Part shown: positions 47,459 through 59,460 of the stretch, in pieces
How positions within the stretch are numbered: position 1 is the stretch's first letter
How the letters are laid out: every line of letters starts with the position of its first letter
Assembly (NCBI GenBank): GCA_902806565.1
Contig: CADCXA010000022.1
Location: 62,001-126,000, forward strand
Source of the DNA: Hypoxylon rubiginosum
Lineage: Eukaryota > Ascomycota > Sordariomycetes > Xylariales > Hypoxylaceae
Length of the DNA stretch: 64,000 bases
Direction of reading: 5' to 3'
The notes under the pieces: model-generated
Database searches by the model: none
What the model was told of the DNA's origin: nothing
The model's input: the letters and a program-made list of their open reading frames with translations, nothing else
Position numbers and translations under genes: made by a program

Positions 47459-48869
47459 TTACCCCTCCCAAGTTGCCTCAAGGATAGCTAGACTAGAGCC
47501 CGGTGGTTGCTGCATTCCTTTGAAGACGAATCTTTGATCTGCTTGTTCAAACAGAGCCTTCCATTCGTCAAGGTCACGTTCCTTAGCATTGCCAATCTCA
47601 AGCATCGTGACGTCCATAGCTCTACCATACTCATTAGTGAATCAGGTTCAATTCTAACCGCTGTCGCAGACACCTACCTTAACTTTCGCTCAACGCTGTT
47701 AGGAAGGACACCAGGTGGTGGCATCACAAAGTCCATGATGAGAATCCTGGAGCCCTTCTTCAGAGCCGGCGCTAGGGCCCTGAGAATCTTGACACAGTAC
47801 TTGTCCGGCCAGTTATGGAATACCCAGCGATAGAGATAGACCTCGGCGTTCTTGATGGGTTGCTCCTCGAAGAAATCATGAGCCATGAACTTGACGTCTA
47901 CGTCGGGTTGTTCTCGGGAACTTGCTACCACCTCGGGTAAATCCTGTACGACCAAATGGAGGTTAGGATATTTTCGAGCCAGAGCAAATGCCGCATCACC
48001 ATGGGATCCACCTAGATCGATGACAGTACCGTGCCCAAGTGAACTCCAGGAGTAATTGTCGGTCAGATGATGTAAGGAATACCCAGGTCCTGTCGTAAAG
48101 AAGCTCATAGCACCACCAAACCGCCGCGCCCGCTCAGGATCTTCGTAAAGATCGATGTAAAAAGGTTTAGAAGTCCCGTTAGCCAGAGAGAAGCCCTAGG
48201 TATCATCAGCAGATAGCCATCATGATTCGAGATGTTTTTACATACAGTCTGGCTAGGCTCTTCCGCAAGAGGCCATTTCGCCAACGCATCCACAGCTTTT
48301 TCGGCTGACGGCCACATATCGTCTACATTTGCCCCCACCCAATCGGCGACATTCGAATTCTCTGAAATCTGTTTAGAGGCTGCGGAGTGGGCCATAACCC
48401 CTGGACGAGGCTCCCTGAAGACGCGGCACGCAATACCCATGCGTAAGATACGACGAAGTGCGGCGCAGTCAACACCGACAGAGGCTGCTAGGTCTTCATA
48501 GCTGATCTCCCCATCCACGGGCACTTTCTTAGCAATATCAAATTTCGAGATGAACTTCAAATACACCAGCTGATTGTGCTATTTCCATATCAGCTACTAT
48601 GACGTGCTGTATCGTTAGCGGACAGCGCATACCGTATGGTTGAAGATTAACTCCCTCGGTCCCTGGAGAAGATCGTTAAGCTCTTGGCTTGCCTCGAGGG
48701 CCACGCCACGGGACTTTTCAATATCAGGCGGTAGGTTAAGATCGCTCGGGCCATCGGCTTCGAATGACGGGTACGGCAAGCCTTTCTCAGAGAGATAGTT
48801 ATCAATCCGGTTCGTATGAGTTGCTACGGTAGCCGCTAGTTCGGCAATTTTGCTTTGGGGTGATGCCAT
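47459..48869 (-). CDS. SAM-dependent O-methyltransferase
   Basis: The model has four exons, 48869-48633, 48578-48246, 48195-47678 and 47621-47459, giving 416 aa; an in-frame ATG four codons upstream (48881) is also possible. Introns are 54, 50 and 56 nt. The acceptor of the last is set at 47622 because it gives VERKLR-AMDVTMLEIGNAKERD, the expected family run. A winged-helix dimerisation part (LAASVGVDCAALRRILRMGI) is followed by the SAM-binding motif DLGGSHGD at about 250-257 and the catalytic His in YRWVFHNWPD at about 317. This is the plant-COMT-like class used in fungal secondary metabolism to methylate phenolic or other hydroxyl or carboxyl groups. It may methylate the triterpenoid, but that class more often takes aromatic substrates, so membership in the cluster is likely but not certain. 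It looks intact. Confidence 0.9.
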
Positions 48870-49507
48870 TGCGTACTTCAAAGCAGCCTTTAGGGGATAG
48901 CTTCCCCGAAAGGAGTGAGGACAATCCAGAGACCCAATTCAAGACCGTATTAATCCGCAAGGCAGTATGCAATCTATAGATCTTAATACGAGCAACGTAA
49001 ATCCTATAAAATCGTGATCGTTATAGCGCTACTGTTAAGCCCTACCGATAGCAGCGCGGGTGATTAATAACGTACCTAGGTAGGTAGGCCCAATTTCTCT
49101 CTTTCTCACGCTCCGCGGTGGTGCAGACAAAGAAACGAAGTCATAGTGAGAGCGGGGAAGCTATTGCTCAGGTTCCATTCATAGTATGCACATATATGTA
49201 TGTTGGTACAGTTGGCTCCTTGGGCTACAGCATGCAAGGGATCAGAACCTAGGAGGTACGTAAGCACCATGTATCCTCAAGGTCAACCCAACCACCTTTC
49301 TTGACTATTTCAGACCTCTGCCTAGTATGGTCTGCTCTATCCCTAGGCGACTACTATAGCCCCAATAATTTGTCTATTGCGTATCCTGCTCTCTTTGCCA
49401 TCTGTTTGTCCTCATACGAAATAGTCTTATTAGTTCGATGGTTTGATCATTGGATTTACTCGTATACTAGTGTACTAAGTACCGCTCGCCCCAACAATTT
49501 ATTCATA
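48870..49507. other. Intergenic between divergent genes
   Basis: Spacer and promoter sequence. A palindromic TACCTAGGTAGGTAGG lies at about 49074-49089. No gene is supported; the open frame that begins at 49301 only becomes protein-like after the ATG at 49508. Confidence 0.5.
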
Positions 49508-51048
49508 ATGTCAGTCTCCGAGGCGATCGAGGCGGTCAAGAAGACCTCGGGGGGTTTGGTTATTCTCCGCGGAAGCGAGCAATATGATAAAATCACCGGC
49601 TCATACTTCTCGGAGCTAGAACGCGAGTTAAAGCCTGAATGCTTCCTCGTCCCGAACTCGGCGTCGCAAGTCGCGGATATAGTAAAGGCTATAAAGCCTT
49701 TTGCGCTCCTCTCAAAGGTCGCGATTTGCGGTTCCGGTCAACAGGCGACACCCGCTGTTGCGAATGTCCGCGATAGTCTCACAATCCATCTGCGTAATCT
49801 CCGAGGAGTTAAGATTGACATGGAGAGAAAATCGCCTCAGTTGCGGCTGGAGAACAGATGGGGAATGTGTACGAAGCCGTGAATGCTGCAGGGCTCGGTG
49901 TTGTGGGTAATCGACACTCCAGTGGCGGAATAGGAGGAGACGCTCCTCAAGGCTGGTTCTACTGTCTCTCTTCGATTTTCCCCCGTTGTAACTCTTTTTA
50001 GGGGGGTTGTCATACTTCTCTTATGCTCGGGGCTTCGTTTGCGACAACGTAGTCAATTACGAAATTGTCCTTTCCAGCGGAGAGATCGTGAATGCCAATG
50101 CCGAATCCAATAGCGACTTATGGATTGCTCTCAAGGGTGGAGGCAATAACTTCGGCATCGTCACTCGCTTCGACCTCAGCGTCTTCGAGCAAGGCCAGCT
50201 ATGGGGCGGCAAACTCTTCTACTTCCAACCTAGCTTCAACGGACAGATACAAGCTCTCGTCGACTACCTGCGCCGCCCGAAAGCTGACGTCGATATTCAT
50301 ATTTGTGTTAGCCTCGGATATGCCGCCGCCCTTGGTGATATTATGTGCATGAACGACGTCTTCTGCACACGACCGGAAAAGCCGAAAGCACTTGAACCAT
50401 TTGTGGATATCCAACCTCAGATCGACCAGATGAAGACATTACGTGTTGATAGTCTAAAGGGCTTCACTGACGAAGCATTTTCCGGTGCGCTTTCAAACAG
50501 GTAGGTGCTTCAATACCTGGTAGGAGTGGCCTTTGCTAGCTCTACAGATGTTAATAACACATAGGGTGGTCAAAATGTCCACAACAGTCAAGGCGGATAC
50601 AAGAATCCTCGAGTATTCCGTAGAGACGTATCGTGCGTCCCTTGAAAAGCTGAGGGGGGTGGGAAACCTTCTTTTCTCAATGACGTTCGAACCTTTGGCT
50701 GTGTCCATGATGGAGCAGTCAATTGCTCGGGGTGGGAACTCTCTAGGGCTTAAGCCGTCAAATGGTCCACTTGTTGTGGTGCTATTCTACACCTCCTGGG
50801 ACAATTCCAATGACGATGGAGTGGTGTACAATGTCAACAAAGTGGCTCTCGAGAACATTGACAACGAAGCACAAAGTAAGAACTTGTCTACGAACTATCG
50901 ATGCTTGAACTACGCATCCACGCACCAAAATCCAATTGGTTCATACGGGTCTGAGAGTATGATGCAGCTACAAGCTGTCAGCTCGAAGTACGACCCTGAA
51001 GGATTCTTCCAAACTGCAGGTACAGGACCATTCAAGCTATCGACATAA
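49508..51048 (+). pseudogene. Broken FAD-linked oxidase (BBE / 6-hydroxynicotine oxidase type)
   Basis: From ATG 49508 the protein reads as a FAD_binding_4 oxidase (CFLVPNSASQVADIVKAI, ICGSGQQATPAVANVRDSL, IHLRNLRGVKIDMERK). At about 49830-49836 the frame must shift by one base for the family sequence to continue (SVAAGEQMGNVYEAVNAAG, GNRHSSGGIGG). The next exon boundary, at 49952-50005, has a non-standard GTTCTA donor before TTTTTAG. From 50006 the protein continues normally (GLSYFSYARGFVCDNVVNYE, NSDLWIALKGGGNNFGIVTRF). A good intron at 50503-50569 (GTAGGT...TAG) leads to NRVVKMSTTVKADTR and the family C-terminus (KYDPEGFFQ...). One lost base and a damaged donor make it a recent pseudogene, unless the frameshift is an assembly error. 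If intact it would oxidise a C-H or alcohol group with covalent or tight FAD. Confidence 0.75.
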
Positions 51049-51154
51049 CTACCTGGTAGGCAAATTGTTTATCCATTACGAACCATTACGAAAAACTCAA
51101 ATACGTGGGTGATTGTAGATATTGGGTATTGGGGAAAGAAAAGAAAAGAAGGGG

Positions 51155-51248
51155 AAAAAAAGGTGTTACCTGGGGGATTCTAACCTACAAGCAACCACAG
51201 TAAAGATTTTTTTAAAAAGTAACATTCCAAGGCTAACCAACTAGGCCA
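51155..51248 (-). ncRNA. tRNA-like RNA polymerase III element (SINE or tRNA relic)
   Basis: On the minus strand, TGGCCTAGTTGG (51237-51248) matches the A box consensus TRGCNNAGYNGG exactly. GGTTAGAATCC (51175-51185) matches the B box with one change, about 50 bases further on. A run of seven T (51155-51161) follows 13 bases later as a pol III terminator. The T-stem has two mismatches and no acceptor stem of the right length can be formed, so it is not a working tRNA. It could be a tRNA-derived SINE or a RIP-damaged tRNA gene. Confidence 0.4.
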
Positions 51249-51451
51249 CTACCTTCTGTAACCAACAACTAGGATGGAGAGTACAGTTACGGTGTTAGCG
51301 GCAACCCGGGACATGTTGAATTACTGCTGCATTAAAACATATTATAAGCCTTACTTTAGGTAGGTAGGTATGCTACGGTTTTTTTAACCTACCTAGGTAC
51401 CTACCTATTACGGATATATGTATATATTCAGGACTAAACACAATTTTGCAG

Positions 51452-51760
51452 CAAGTCGAGAGGGTGGCCGTTGATGGCGGACCCCCATTGAGTCTTCGCT
51501 TTCCAACGTTTGCTGCTATATCGCAGGATGTGATCACCAACTTCTGTGTGGATAATGTCAGCAAGATGATGGAGGCTGCGTCGGTACGACTCTAAAAAGG
51601 GGTTCTAACAATTGCAGAGTGGGGGGCTATTGTTGCGAAATATATGAAGAATATTCCTGGATTGCTGATTGTACCAGGGTGGTTTATATTCTTCTATAAC
51701 TGCACAAAATTCCTCCAACCTCACATAGATCCATCAACCCGCCAGCAGAGTGCAATCCAC
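51452..51760 (+). pseudogene. Cytochrome P450 fragment
   Basis: After a good intron acceptor (GGACTAAACACAATTTTGCAG) the frame reads FAAISQDVITNFCVDN and then KMMEAAS. This resembles the fungal P450 segment that usually runs FAALTxDVITEYCFG before helix F. A 36-nt intron-like gap (GTACGA...TCTAAC...AG) leads to WGAIVAKYMKNIPGLLIVPG, which again fits P450 layout. Everything before and after is missing. The fragment is therefore one or two middle exons of a lost P450 gene next to the cluster. Confidence 0.45.
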
Positions 51761-52956
51761 CACACCTATCACACCAAGGACCCTTGGTATCGTGTGCCTA
51801 TATACTCGTGTGTAGGTGTAGAGTGTATTAAACATGGGGCCGATACATTTTAATTATCCATGTGGGATGAGGGTATCGTCAATCTCGTCGCTACTACCCT
51901 CACCTACATCCTAAGTACCTCGAACATTAATACTTGTTAAAATTACAAAGGATGCTAAGGTATTAAGATACTGGTATTTACCTTAACGCTACTTAGGAAC
52001 GAAGGATGGCCTTATATATTCATCTTAAGGATCAGGATAAGATGGATGACTAGAATTTTGACTCGAATCTCGACAAGAAAATCATCCTACGTTGATTTCT
52101 TATTTTTTCTTTTGATGGGCTGATAACATTCAAATCAGAATCAGGACCCCTGAACACCGGAAACCAGTATCTTAGATGTGTTAAATATAAGGAGGCTGGT
52201 ATCTCCCCTTCTTTTGATGCCCCTTTCTGCAAAATCTGTCGCCACCCCAGCCACTTTAGCCACACTATTAGTGTACCAGCCAAAACTACTAGTAAACACT
52301 AACAATGGCACTGGAAATTTCGAGGTTCCCACATATACTTAAGCAACCGCACCTAATCTACGTGGTGTACGACACTCACTACGGCCTCACCGTGGGGTGA
52401 ATTGCAGCTCTGCTCGTCAGCGTAGGCCCAAATCTTCTGTTGCGACAAGTCAGTCCAACGAGGATAATGTGTACCTCAATCCTGGGTCACTAACAGTTAC
52501 TTTTCAACGTTACCCATCGCGTTGCCGTTAAGACGTCTGGACTACTGACATTATATACGTTAGGAAGCTCGAGATCTGCTCAATAGAAGGCTAAGCTATG
52601 AGCGCGCAGCATGAAGCTCAAGCTGGACGCCACACTTCGCGACATCTGTCAAGTCTTTAGTTACCATCCTAATGTAGAGATCAACCAGTAAGGTCAATAA
52701 AGAAGGCTCAGCTGGTTGATATACATGAGACTATTCAGGTATGTGTTTACCCTCTATTCTATTCACTTATCTCATATTCTGCCTTAGGTACATGCGCGAT
52801 GTTGGTTCCAATGTAACCTTGAATCTGCGCCGCAATGAATATGCTGGGCCTTACATAAGCCACGCCATCGTTGCCTGATTTATTACTTCAGCTCTGATAT
52901 TAATTTTGTGTCTCAATTTGAACAAGCTTACCAGATACCCAGGTATCCAACTGAAG
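51761..52956. other. Intergenic, no gene seen
   Basis: AT-biased spacer. The minus-strand frame at 52050-52332 has no family resemblance. The last 200 bases are the probable promoter of the F-box/ankyrin gene. Confidence 0.5.
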
Positions 52957-54640
52957 ATGCCGCAACTACAAGATGTTCCCAACGAGACCTTGGCGTCCAT
53001 CGTCGCCCATTTAGTACGCTCCATTGGCATTGGCAAAGCTACCCGCCTTAGATCTGTCAATAGTAGGCTACTCGTACAGTTATCCCCGACATGAGTATAA
53101 TCTGACACATTCACTAGAATCGTTCAATTCCGCAGTACTCTACGCCATCTGCGTGGCTCAGATCGTCGACATCAATGATCCAGCTACTCCAAATTTGCCT
53201 TTTCTCATCTCACCGCCTCTCAAAGGGCAGATACTCATGACGAAATCATGCTCAGACGAGGCGAAGACGGAGCCTATTCTTCGGGCCCTTGCTGACTTGA
53301 ATCAAGCGCTAGACGACTTGACCCATGCAACAGGGGAACAGCAAATCCAACAGCATCGAGTAATTGCAGAGGCAATTGCTCACATGTACCCGTCACGGAA
53401 CTCCAATCGCGGGATCCTACCAATGAGTATACACCATCTCGTATGCGGGGCAGTGGTCCTCGGCGACCTCAGCTTGGTAAAGCAGCTGCTAGAGGACTAT
53501 GTATCAGCCGAAACCAATGACTCCGATAGGAGGTACAAAGTAGCCTACGTTATCGAGGGGGAAAGCAGTTATCTCGGACGGCCTCTGCAATTGGCTGCAG
53601 CTTGGGGTCATACTGAACTGGTCCAATACCTCCTGGACAACGGTGCAGATCCGCGTCAGAGTCGGGACAATAGGATCTGGGAACCGCACATGTACGTTGG
53701 TGTTGGTATGACAAACGTATGTCGACGCCCCGATGGAAGCGCCCTAGGAGCCGCCGTCCGTGGTGTCCATAAAGATACCACACAGCTCCTCCTACAGCCC
53801 AAGTACCTCATCTCATCTAAAATGGCCGAATACTTCCGAGTTATCGTCGCTGCTGGCCAGACTGGCCAGCTTGACCTCCTGCACGACCTTGTAAAAGCCA
53901 CGGGGATGTCTCTATCCCACTTCCCCGGTCTTGGAGAAGAGCTCCTGTGGCATGCAGCGTATAGCGGGCAATACGAGGTGTCACAAATGGTCCTCGACAG
54001 CGGCATAGATGTGAACGTAGCGCCAGTTCCAGACTGCCGCGCGTATGGCTGTGCACTGAGCATTGCTGCGTGTCTGGGAAACGTCCGCATGGCTCGTTTC
54101 CTACTTGATCGTGGAGCAGACCCGAGGTTCTCGCACGATAGCCAAAATCATCTCAACCCTATAGAAATCTCCGCGCATCGTGGCCATCAGGAAGTGGTTG
54201 AACTCTTGCTCGCGCATGGCGCCGACCCTCTAAGGGCATTCGAAAGGGCCGCGGACGGGGGGCAAGTGCGCATAGTAGATTGGCTTTTGAAACAATATCC
54301 CAAATTGCATCTAGAGCCGTCTATTGACGGTCTGCCAGCTTGGACGGAAGCACTGCGGAAGGCTATTCTTATAAAGAATCCGACCATAATTACTATGCTC
54401 GTCAAACATGGTGTTCCACTAAGCCATACATACTCAGACTACGGTCCCATAGCGCTGGCAAAAAGGTTTGCAGCGGACTGGATAGTGGAGTTTCTCTTGT
54501 CACTCGGGGCTGAAGACGAGGAGTATGACTTACGCAACAGATATGAGGCCGAATACTTTGAGCGAGTTTACAGCTCCTTACCGGAGCGAAGTAGAGTACG
54601 TATCACTAAGCGAACTTGGGAATGGGTGGGTAAGTATTAA
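52957..54640 (+). CDS. F-box and ankyrin-repeat protein
   Basis: The model has two exons, 52957-53062 and 53118-54640, with a 55-nt intron (GTAGGC...ACTAG) that joins RLRSVN to K-SFNSAVLYAICVAQ, giving 542 aa. The N-terminus, MPQLQDVPNETLASIVAHLV..., is an F-box-like helix pair. From about residue 200 at least five ankyrin units follow, for example RPLQLAAAWGHTELVQYLLDNGADP, GCALSIAACLGNVRMARFLLD and IEISAHRGHQEVVELLLAHGA. The C-terminus is acidic and then basic. Proteins of this build recruit targets to SCF ubiquitin ligases, or are members of large, fast-evolving fungal ankyrin families. No role in the cluster is indicated. The gene ends 90 bp before an AT-rich repeat patch. Confidence 0.85.
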
Positions 54641-54730
54641 GGAAATTAATATAATTTTTTAAAGTATTATCTATATATTATTATATTTTATAACCACTTT
54701 ATTATTTTATTATTAATATATAAATATATT

Positions 54731-54766
54731 AATAACTAAGATAATTACTAAGGTAATTACTAAGGT
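54731..54766. repeat. 12-bp tandem repeat, about three copies
   Basis: AATAACTAAGAT, AATTACTAAGGT and AATTACTAAGGT follow each other and continue as AATCGCTAA. The run lies in a short AT-rich patch (54641-54780) just after the ankyrin gene. Confidence 0.8.
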
Positions 54767-54786
54767 AATCGCTAAAAAAAAAAAAA

Positions 54787-54899
54787 AACCCACGGGTGAC
54801 CTATAAGTTTAGAAAGAACCCACGGGTGACCCATAGGTTGAAAAAAAAAACCCATAGGTGACCCATGGGTCCGTGGGTGGTAGGTGATGGGTTTTTTTT
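54787..54899. repeat. Short repeats of AACCCACGGGTGACC type
   Basis: Three direct units (54787-54801, 54817-54831, 54849-54863; the third reads AACCCATAGGTGACC) are separated by A-rich spacers. They are followed by inverted-looking sequence, CATGGGTCCGTGGGT and GATGGGTTTTTTTTGG. The patch begins and ends in A- or T-runs next to C- or G-triplets. It looks like the remains of a small inverted-repeat element, and it stops nine bases before the stop codon of the next gene. Confidence 0.7.
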
Positions 54900-54907
54900 G
54901 GCACACC

Positions 54908-55922
54908 CTAACCGAGCCTCCCAAAAGTCACGATACTTAAGGGACCAGTACGAGCATCGGGTGAGCCCAAACTTTCCGACAGCTTGGAAAGGATCGGAGC
55001 CAAATATGTCTTGGCGATGGGGGCCAGAGTCGGAATACAAGCGATGGTAATACAGATCCATAGCTCTAGTGTTGTTGTCAGGGCAAGGGTTGGCATGTTG
55101 TAGACGAAGTCGCTCGAGCTGTTTTCAACAAGATCAACTATTCTCCATATCATTATACCAATAGTTCTGCTCAGTTGTCAGTGGTAGCTGCCTCGCAAGT
55201 CGAAATGGCTATGACATACATGAATCCAAGGCTGAACAATATACTAACGGTGATCTTGTTGCGCAAGCGCATGTTCAAATTCCATAAAAAGGGCATAGGG
55301 AGTATGATGATGAGAATGTCGATTATCAAGTTTGTGCTTACCGAACCCAGCTGGCCAATGATCATGTCGCGACAATAACCATCTGGCCTTGGATTCCACA
55401 ACTGCGAGATATCCGGTGAGCAAGTTGCAAGGAAGACAGCCAAGAAGGAAATGCAATAAGCCACAGATATAAACATCAAAGCATAAGATAAATGCTTGAA
55501 TTGTTTGATCGAGAATATACGGGTGTAAAGGGACAGGACCGAAAGTTTGAAAGCAGTGGTTCCCAATGTCCATGGAACCTGGCAAGCCGGAAGTGCCTTG
55601 AACGCAACTTGGAGTTCTGTTGGTGATAGATCAGATTGTAGGTGACCCATGCCACCGGCAAAGATGACCCAAATTACGACGCCCTCAAGAGCAAGTGAGT
55701 TAATCTAGATAGACATAATATTAGATCAACCTTAACTGTGGATATAGGGGTTTTAAAAGCGCTAACCAAGGCAAAGACAATCAGGTAATCATCCGTATAG
55801 ATGCGACGTTTGATAAGGTGCGCTGCCCAAAAACGGAGAAATACGAAAAGATTATTAACAATTGTGAAAACGATGGTCCAGATGAGGAGATCAATGCCTT
55901 CTTTCGTAGGGGGTAAAGCCAT
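54908..55922 (-). CDS. 7TM rhodopsin-like integral membrane protein (PTH11-type family)
   Basis: The model has three exons, 55922-55767, 55704-55220 and 55166-54908, giving 299 aa. The first intron has an unusual GTTAGC donor; the second (GTATGT...CAG) joins LFSLGF-I-TIGIMIWRIV. Start MALPPTKEG is the first ATG that opens the family sequence; the frame is open further upstream into the transposon border but is not family-like there. Blocks typical of the fungal rhodopsin-domain family are RIYTDDYLIVFALV, ALPACQVPWTLGTTAFKLSVLSLYTRIF, CSPDISQLWNPRPDGYC and LTTTLELWICITIACIPTLAPI. Seven membrane segments are expected. Some members are receptors in host sensing (Pth11), but most are unassigned. 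The cytoplasmic tail is short, ending against the repeat patch, so the 3' end may have been altered by it. Confidence 0.78.
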
Positions 55923-55983
55923 GACTGAGGTGGAATAAATTGAGCCGAACAATTCGCTGCTGTGAGGTATGCGGGACACCCTA

Positions 55984-56110
55984 GGGTGGACCATAAGGCC
56001 CAAAACCGCCAACCCCGCCAATTCCAAAAGGTCCGTATTTTCATTCTTAAATACTGTGGTTTTAGCACTGTATTTTCCCTATAATTATAAGGCTGAGGCC
56101 TTGTAATATA
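55984..56110 (+). repeat. Left terminal inverted repeat of the AT-rich element
   Basis: It begins GGGTGGACCATAAGG and runs through AACCGCCAACCCCGCC, GGTCCGTATTT and TGTGGTTTTAGCACTG to GGCCTTGTAATA. It lies 62 bp upstream of the start codon of the 7TM gene, so the insertion sits in that gene's promoter. Confidence 0.8.
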
Positions 56111-59100
56111 GGTCCTAGAGATTTATATATTTATTTTTTAGATATTATAATATTAATATTACTTATATTTTATAATTTATAATATATATATTTTATAAAA
56201 TATTTAAATTTTTAAAATTATTTATTATATTTATAATATATTATAAAATATATATTATTATAATTAAATAACAAGGTTATAAAATAACAAAACTATAAAA
56301 TAATAAAGCTATAAAATAAAAAATTATTATTTTAATAATATTGTTTTTTTAATAATAAGTTTTTATAAAATTTAAATTTATATTATTTTTATTATTTTTT
56401 TAATATTATTTATTTTTTTAATTAACTAAGATATTTATTACTTTTTTAAATATTAAAAATGGTTTTATTTAAATTAAAATTTATAAAATCTTTTTTTTTT
56501 ATAATATAATTATTTATTTATATTACTTTAAATTATATAGTTAATAAGTTTTTTTATAATTAAATTTATTAATTAAATTTTTTATAATTTAAATATAAAT
56601 ATATTAATTATAATATAAATTATTTTAGTTATTTATATATTTTTTAATTTATATTAGTTATTAAATTAATAATCTTATTATTTTTTAAAATATTATTAAT
56701 ATTAAAGAAATTTTTATTAAATAAGTTTTTTTTTTTATATTTATTAATAGTGGCGATAACTTATTATTACTTTAATATATAGTTTATAATATTATAAATA
56801 AATTTACCACTTTAATTAGTTTAGTTATTATTATAGTTATTATTATAATTTTTTTTATAAGTTTTTTTTATTATTACGGCTTTTTTTTATATTTTATATA
56901 TTAATATTAAGGTTTTAACGGTAATTTTAATTTTACTGTAAATTATTATAATAACTAACTTATAAACTAGCTTTAATTTTTATATTAATATAAATTTATT
57001 TTACTGGTTTTTAATTAAAATTATAAGTATTTTTATTAAAAGATTTATTTATTTATTTTTATTAAAATAAATATTATTTAATAAAGTTTTTAAATAACTA
57101 GGGATTTTATTAGTATTTTTTTATTATAAATATTATTTTAAATATAATTAATTTATTAAATAATCTCTTATAAAAGTTAAATATAACTAATAATTTTTAA
57201 ATTAATAAATCTGGTTTATTTTTAATTAAATTATATTTTAAATATTATTATTAATAAATATTATTTTTTTTAAATAGTGTTATATTTAATTTATTTTTAA
57301 TTAGTTTAATATTTTTAAAAATCTTATATTAATAGTTTAATTTATATTAAATATATATATAATAAAAATATTTAAATATTATAAATAAAAATAAATGTGT
57401 TTATATAAATAAATATTAAAAAGTTTTATAATAAGTTTTATTAAGTTTTTTTATTATAATTAAAAAATAATATAATAATATATTTTTAAGTTATTAATAA
57501 CTTATTTAATTGTTATATTATTTAAAGTTATTATAGGTAATTTATTAAATATAAATAGTTTTTATATTAATTATTATTTTTTTAATTATTTTATTAATTA
57601 TTAATAAATTAAAGTAATTATTTAATATATAACTTTTAAATAATTAATTATTAAACTTAGTTAATAATATAGTTTTTATATTAAAATTAAGGTATTTTTT
57701 AATATAATAATTAATTTATTTTTTTTAATAAAATAAGTATATTTTTTAAAAGTATTTTATAGTTAGTAATTACTTTTTATTAAATTTATTAATTAATTAT
57801 ATTTAAATAATTTTAAATTTTATTTTATTATATATATATATTATATATTTTTAATATAATAATATATTTTTATAAAAATAAGAAATTTCTTTAAAAAAAT
57901 TACTTAAATTAAAAATATTATTATATTTATTAAATTAATTAAGGTTTTTAAAAAACGTATTATTTTTTATTTATAATTTATTAATAAAAGTGGTAGATAT
58001 TTATTTTATAGTTTTAGTTTTTATTTTAATTAATAAAAAAGAAATTAAGTTATTTATAATTTATTTATAAATAAGTTATAATATTATATTTTTATTTATA
58101 TAAAAAATATAAAGCTAGAATTATATAAATAAAAACTACGTTTTAATTATTTTTTAAAATTACTTATTAAAATTTAATATTATTATTAATAATATTAATA
58201 TTTTAATAAACGTTTTTAATTTATTTAAAAATTTAAATAATTAATTAAATTAGTTTTAATTTTATACGATATTATATTAAATATTATATTAAATATAAAG
58301 CCGGTTAAAAAGCGATTAATAACATTAAAAAATAATATATAATATTAATTAATTTTATAAATATTATTATAACTTATTATATATAAATGTTATTTTTATA
58401 TTTTTTTATAATATAAATAAATTTAAATAATTATTTTTATTTTATTTAAGTTATTTATTATTTATTTAATAATATATTTATATTTTTTTATATATAAATA
58501 ATAAATAATTATATTTATATAAAACCTTATTATTTATATTTATAAAAATAAAGCTAGGTGTTATAAATATTTTTTAGTTAAATAAATATACCGGGATAAT
58601 TATTTTATAATATTAAAAAGATTTATATTAATATTATAATTATAAATTATAAAAAAAACTTAATTTATTATATAACTTAATTATTTTTTATTATTTTATA
58701 ATAAGTGTAAATTATAAGATTAATTATAAGCTTATAATTATAAAAAAAAAATAAACTGGTATTTTGTTTTTTTATAAATTAAAAAGTTTATTTATAGTTA
58801 TTATTATTTAATATAAATAAACTGTTTTTTTAAAAGTAATTAATTTTTTATAAAAAAATAACACGGTTTTTAACTTTTAAAAACTTTATATAAAAATTAT
58901 AATTATAAATAATTTTATATTATATTAAAATCTTATTAATATAATTAAAACTAACTATTTTATTAATATTAAAACTATTTATTTAAATAAAATCTAATAA
59001 ATATTAATAGATTTTTTCTTATAATTTTATAAAAAAAAAACCGTTAAAACCGTTTTTTAATAAGTTTAATATTATTATTTTAATTATAGTTTTATTTAAA

Positions 59101-59460
59101 TTAAATAATAATTTATAAAATGTTAAATTTAATTTAAAAAACTAATAAATTAAGTTTAATTAAAGAATTTTTTTAATATATAAATTATAATTATAAAGTT
59201 TAATAATTTTTAATTTTTATATTTAAATAAATAATTATTTAATATATAATTAATTAAGTTATTAAATTTTATTTAATTAATAAAAAGTTAATTTTCTACT
59301 GGTTTTTATTTTATAAAAACTTATTATTAAAAAAATAATATTATTAAAATAATAATTCTTATAAAATAATAAAATTATATATAATAAGTGATAAAATTAT
59401 AAAATTAATTATAAAATTATATATAATATTAAAATTATAATATATAAAAAATAAAAATAC

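Noticed and set aside
56110..59460. Search for a hidden transposase or organelle-type gene in the AT-rich island
   Set aside because: Frames are full of TAA stops on both strands and no motif survives; composition alone explains the short open stretches.
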